Positions 57,769 to 64,000 of a stretch of DNA of 64,000 bases are shown here, one piece after another. Location of the stretch: contig JASHNQ010000033.1 of assembly GCA_030041545.1 (NCBI GenBank), positions 61,155-125,154 on the forward strand, in the 5' to 3' direction. This stretch comes from a candidate division FCPU426 bacterium (GTDB taxonomy: Bacteria; Oederibacteriota; Muellerivitia; Muellerivitales; Muellerivitaceae). The stretch's first letter is position 1. Every line of letters begins with the position of its first letter. The position numbers and the translations under genes are program-made. The notes below the pieces were generated by a model, which was not told the origin of the DNA, searched no databases, and saw only the letters and a list, made by a program, of their open reading frames with translations.

Positions 57769-58160
57769 TATTCAACCGTCGTGCGTCTATTTTCTTCGAG
57801 GGAATTTAAAACAAATGTCATCAATCTTTTGTAACGACCAAAACGAAGCATATCTTTCGGAGATAAATTTCCAAGTAATGGATTTGAAACCGTAAACCAA
57901 AGCGCTGTCTTTTTCGGGTCGCCATGAAAAAATTGGGCAACTAAATTTAACAAGTTTGCCCACTCAATAAACCGCTGACGCAATTCTTGTGGAATTCTTT
58001 CGTCGTATCGAATTAAGTTTAATGAAACCCCTGTAGCTTTTGAAATTTCATCTTTTTTAAAATGCATGAACCTTACAACATTTTGATAGTCGGGCTCTTC
58101 TCCTTTAAACAGATGAAGATAATCTTTATCTGGAACCGTGGAAAAAATCGAAGGTGACAT
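57768..58160 (-). CDS. Xre/MbcA/ParS-type antitoxin
   Basis: Toxin-binding-domain-like ALWFTVSNPLLGNLSPKDMLRFGRYKRLMTFVLNSLEE; TAATG stop/start overlap with RES gene. Confidence 0.78.
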   Translation of the reverse strand: MSPSIFSTVPDKDYLHLFKGEEPDYQNVVRFMHFKKDEISKATGVSLNLIRYDERIPQELRQRFIEWANLLNLVAQFFHGDPKKTALWFTVSNPLLGNLSPKDMLRFGRYKRLMTFVLNSLEENRRTTVE

Positions 58161-58334
58161 GGAAACCTCCTTTGAAAAGGAGCCACATTATTACCATAAA
58201 TAAACCACATTTCAACCATGTCAATAATACCCTAAAAATCACACGAAAGCATTAGTACGATAAAAGACTCTAAAATAGCTTTGGGTTTCCAGTAATTTGA
58301 GGGAAAGTATAACTTATTCCTCTTTTCTTCCTGT

Positions 58335-58533
58335 TTATTGTTTTGTCCATTCAACCGTCCCGCTATGTTCCCACCCCAATGTTGTAAACGTACCAAGGAG
58401 TTTTCCTGGTTTGGAAAAAGTTAGAAATTGCATTGTTTTAACTTCACCTTCCGGAGGAACACCTTTCTCATCAATATGAATCACCAAAACATCGCTCGAT
58501 AAGTAATGTTTATCAACATGTCCATTAAATTCC
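58335..58533 (-). pseudogene. Orphan 3' gene tail without start, after higA
   Basis: Open frame EFNGHVDKHYLSSDVLVIHIDEKGVPPEGEVKTMQFLTFSKPGKLLGTFTTLGWEHSGTVEWTKQ* starting at the higA stop, no initiation codon. Confidence 0.45.
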
Positions 58534-58838
58534 TAAGCAGTACGCGCGTGGATGCGGGGTTCGATCTTCCGCCAAATCGAGCGTTGGGCGACCCGAAGGT
58601 CATAATCCGATTGGAGGTTAAGCCAGGTTTCGGGCGTGACCCCAAAATATTTACCTAACCGCAAGGCCGTATCCGCCGTGATGGAACGGGCGCCGTTGAC
58701 GATGGCGCTGACACGGTTGGCCGGGACCATGATTTCCCGCGCTAATTGGTTGATGCTGATTCCCATCGGCTTCATGAATTCCTCGAAAAGAATCTCGCCT
58801 GGGTGAATCGGATCAAGTTTTTTCAGTTTTAAGCTCAT
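58533..58838 (-). CDS. higA: HigA-type antitoxin (XRE)
   Basis: IHPGEILFEEFMKPMGISINQLAREIMVPANRVSAIVNGARSITADTALRLGKYFGVTPETWLNLQ. Confidence 0.93.
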   Translation of the reverse strand: MSLKLKKLDPIHPGEILFEEFMKPMGISINQLAREIMVPANRVSAIVNGARSITADTALRLGKYFGVTPETWLNLQSDYDLRVAQRSIWRKIEPRIHARTA

Positions 58839-58847
58839 CTTCGCACC

Positions 58848-59126
58848 TCAATGATAATCGACAATCTCCACGTCGAAGGCTTCCCCGTCCCGCCAGGCGA
58901 AGCAAATCCTCCACTGGTCGTTGATACGGATGCTGTGCTGGCTTTTCCGGTCGCCTTTCAAGGCCTCCAGTTTGTTGCCCGGCGGTACCCTCAAATCCTC
59001 GATCCTTTTGGCGGCGTTTAAATAAAGCAATTTGCGCCGTGCCGCACGCTCGATATTTCGAAGGCGAGGGACCGGAAGATCGTGGAAAAGGTCCTCCGCA
59101 TCCCTGTCCCGAAAAGTTCGAATCAT
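58848..59126 (-). CDS. higB: HigB-type toxin
   Basis: [62 protein letters not shown]. Confidence 0.93.
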   Translation of the reverse strand: MIRTFRDRDAEDLFHDLPVPRLRNIERAARRKLLYLNAAKRIEDLRVPPGNKLEALKGDRKSQHSIRINDQWRICFAWRDGEAFDVEIVDYH

Positions 59127-59214
59127 GCCTTATGATATTACGTGACGCGTAATAATTCAAGTAACGAACGAGCAACATAAGCCAAAACCCCTTCCCTTTA
59201 AAGGCGGGAAAATA

Positions 59215-59247
59215 AAAAGGCCCGTCCCCTTTACTGGAACGGGCCTT
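59215..59247 (-). terminator. Hairpin terminator downstream of nrdJ-tail copy
   Basis: aaaaaggcccgtcccctttactggaacgggcctt. Confidence 0.75.
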
Positions 59248-59289
59248 CTGTCATCATTGCCCCCCGATGTGGGGGACAAAAACCTCAAA

Positions 59290-59372
59290 TCAAGAACAAC
59301 CACTCGTGCTGCCGCAGTTCAAACATTTGTAGCACGCCGCGTTGCGGACCATGATCGTCCCGCATTCCGGGC
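59290..59372 (-). pseudogene. Second copy of nrdJ 3' end
   Basis: 75/83 nt identical to 60286-60368; encodes the identical peptide PECGTIMVRNAACYKCLNCGSTSGCS*. Confidence 0.92.
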
Positions 59373-59387
59373 TTACCCCGCTCGTCC

Positions 59388-59807
59388 CTATTTACTCCTC
59401 AATCCGCTCCGTTTCGCAAGGATAGCTTTCTCAACTTTTTGGGCCAAAGCCACGACCGACTCCGCCTTCTTCCTATCCACCCTTTGGGCATCGTCTGGAT
59501 AACGCACCAAAACCCCAAAAGGCGTCAATGTGTTGGCGAAAAGAAGCTGTGTGGAAAACTTTGTGTCGGCCCTAGCCATCAATTCAAGGAGTTTTTCCAA
59601 ATCGTGGGTTTTGGGGAATTCGATTTGATGGTAAACCAGGTAAGCCTTCATATACTTTTCGACGGACTGCTGGCAATGAAAGGCGACAGCTTCCCAAAAG
59701 GGAGCATTTTCGGCCAACAAATATTCGGCCAAACGGATATCTGATTCCGCTTTTTGGAACCACTCCTTAACTAGCTTTTGAGGGGTTTTGTTAAGCGGCT
59801 TTCGCAT
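59388..59807 (-). CDS. HEPN-domain toxin
   Basis: KAESDIRLAEYLLAENAPFWEAVAFHCQQSVEKYMKAYLVYHQIEFPKTHDLEKLL...VLVRYPDD. Confidence 0.88.
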   Translation of the reverse strand: MRKPLNKTPQKLVKEWFQKAESDIRLAEYLLAENAPFWEAVAFHCQQSVEKYMKAYLVYHQIEFPKTHDLEKLLELMARADTKFSTQLLFANTLTPFGVLVRYPDDAQRVDRKKAESVVALAQKVEKAILAKRSGLRSK

Positions 59808-60114
59808 AAATAACTTTTCCATACTTGTTCGCGGGATAAGCGAGCCCACCGATAAGGTTTTTGGTTTTCTCAAACCTTTCCAGGGGCATGACAATGATGT
59901 CGAAAGGATATTCCAAGCCGCGCAGGGCCAAGCGTATCTTGACGCTTTCCGCGGCCCGGTCCCCGACCTTCTTCTTGACGACCAACAGGTCGATATCGCT
60001 GTCGCGGGTCATGCGCCCGGTCGCGGCGGAACCAAACAGGATGATCTTGTCGGCTTTATAAACCTTAAGGATTCGCCGGACTATTTTTTGAACCAGATCT
60101 TCGCTGATGCCCAT
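59791..60114 (-). CDS. MNT nucleotidyltransferase-type antitoxin
   Basis: KIILFGSAATGRMTRDSDIDLLVVKK. Confidence 0.9.
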   Translation of the reverse strand: MGISEDLVQKIVRRILKVYKADKIILFGSAATGRMTRDSDIDLLVVKKKVGDRAAESVKIRLALRGLEYPFDIIVMPLERFEKTKNLIGGLAYPANKYGKVIYAKAA

Positions 60115-60162
60115 AGGAAATGCCTCTCGTAAAAGTGTTTTGATTATACCCCATTGAAAAAC

Positions 60163-60195
60163 AAAAAGCCCCGTACAGTGAAGTACGAGGCCCTT
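60163..60195 (-). terminator. Hairpin terminator downstream of nrdJ
   Basis: aaaaagccccgtacagtgaagtacgaggcccttt (imperfect). Confidence 0.55.
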
Positions 60196-60285
60196 TGACT
60201 TCTAAGTTGTGCCCCTATTTCAAAGGGCTTTGCTCACCAAAACAGATGGCGAAGTAACCCCACGCCTGGTCAGCAGAAATCTACC

Positions 60286-63084
<2,799 letters not shown>

Positions 63085-63493
63085 GCATCCTCCTTCATAA
63101 ATCTTTTCTTTAATGTAACCCCACGATTCCTCTCGGAATCTTCGGGTCGAGTCCGTTTTCAACGGACTCGACTTCACGGCTTCTTAAGGGCCAAGGGTTT
63201 CCGCCTGATGTTAACGTGGCGTTACACCAGTGGACGCAACCTTGGTTGTCGTGGATGTCGTACCCACATTCTCATTTCTCATATCGGGCTTTGCCCGATA
63301 CAAGGCAATGAGGGTGATACAGTTTTCCTTCTTGGGGCCATAGGCCCCATTTAACTTGGGGAAACTGTATAAGGAAAGTCCGGTCGGGCTGGGCAGTGGT
63401 TGAGGCGAGACAGTCGTCGTCGGATCCGCTTCGTTATCCCCCTCAATACTCGACTCTTGTTCGCCCAAAAACATCCCCCAAGGGCGAAAAACC

Positions 63494-63615
63494 TGCTAAA
63501 TATGGGGTCGAAGGTTTTACCCGCCCACTAAGTCTAGTGCCTTCCAGAGCGGTTGAAGCCCCGAACATCCGTCAAAAAAGGGGCTTAAAACCTTTTAAAA
63601 CACCATATTTAGTTA
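63494..63615 (-). promoter_or_regulatory. Pair of NrdR-box-like sites upstream of nrdJ
   Basis: acaccatatttagtta (63600-63615) and tgctaaatatggggtc (63494-63509), inverted, sharing CCATATTTAG; resemble acaCwAtATaTwGtgt. Confidence 0.5.
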
Positions 63616-63782
63616 CAAAATTGTTATATACCACCAGATATGGGCTGTCAAAGGGTTTTTTGTTAAATCTTTCATTTCAAAACCAAATCGCGGTCAGAGA
63701 GGGAGCCAGGGCCCGCCGGAAGGCGCCGGATGATTTGAATAGGAGGAGTGCCCCGCAAGGACAGCGATTATTACGACAGGGT

Positions 63783-64000
63783 CTAGTGCAGCACCATGAC
63801 CTTGACGACCTGCCGGCCCACCAGTCCGTTGTTGGCGCTGTTGCGCATCTCCACCACCGCGAAGTACAGCCCGCTGGCCACCCCCGCGGCGTTCCATTGC
63901 GGCGGGTTGGGCCCGTTGTCCCCCTCCACCACCTTGAACAACTCCCCCGCCACCGTGTAAAGCGATACCCTCATCGCCAGGTTCAGGGAGGTATTGTCGC
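63783..64000 (-). CDS. C-terminal end of a secreted protein with sorting-like domain, truncated by window edge
   Basis: Open to the edge: DNTSLNLAMRVSLYTVAGELFKVVEG...WNAAGVASGLYFAVVEMRN...GRQVVKVMVLH*. Confidence 0.7.
   Translation of the reverse strand, partial: DNTSLNLAMRVSLYTVAGELFKVVEGDNGPNPPQWNAAGVASGLYFAVVEMRNSANNGLVGRQVVKVMVLH

Noticed and set aside
59281-60285. Classical integrative element at nrdJ
   Set aside because: No integrase or att-like short direct repeat identified beyond the 83-nt gene-tail duplication, so kept as a hypothesis rather than a mobile-element feature.
63361-63480. Cobalamin riboswitch upstream of nrdJ
   Set aside because: Only weak resemblance (ccactgccc, gggggataacgaagcggatccg); canonical GCTG...CCCGCNACTG box not found.

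Overview
64 kb of high-GC bacterial chromosome, probably from an uncultivated lineage. No rRNA, tRNA or CRISPR array was recognised. The backbone is housekeeping and metabolic: ResB/CcsA cytochrome c biogenesis, M32 carboxypeptidase, Sua5/TsaC, PEP carboxylase, PurE, LepB and B12-dependent ribonucleotide reductase. There is also a secreted or envelope set: three TPR + beta-barrel paralogs, GH44, a beta-helix protein with a Thr/Pro linker, and lipoproteins. Accessory content is heavy. At least eight toxin-antitoxin modules are present: VapBC x2, RelE-type, BrnT-type, RES-Xre, HigBA and HEPN-MNT x2. There is one IS110-family element and an unusual density of foldback (inverted-repeat) intergenic elements. 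Most interesting observations: (1) both HEPN-MNT modules lie directly downstream of a large gene and are followed by a second copy of that gene's 3' end, 83 nt of nrdJ with 8 differences that all appear synonymous, and 45 nt of a STAND NTPase gene with 2 differences; this suggests a shared gene-tail-associated insertion mechanism. (2) An IS110 element with a 214-nt 5' non-coding end (candidate bridge RNA) splits a dispersed palindromic repeat, whose empty site can be rebuilt from other copies in the window. (3) One MNT gene is frameshifted at a 10-G tract. (4) A ParB-like protein appears to contain two tandem ParB-like modules. All calls come from reading the sequence and supplied ORFs; no database search was run.
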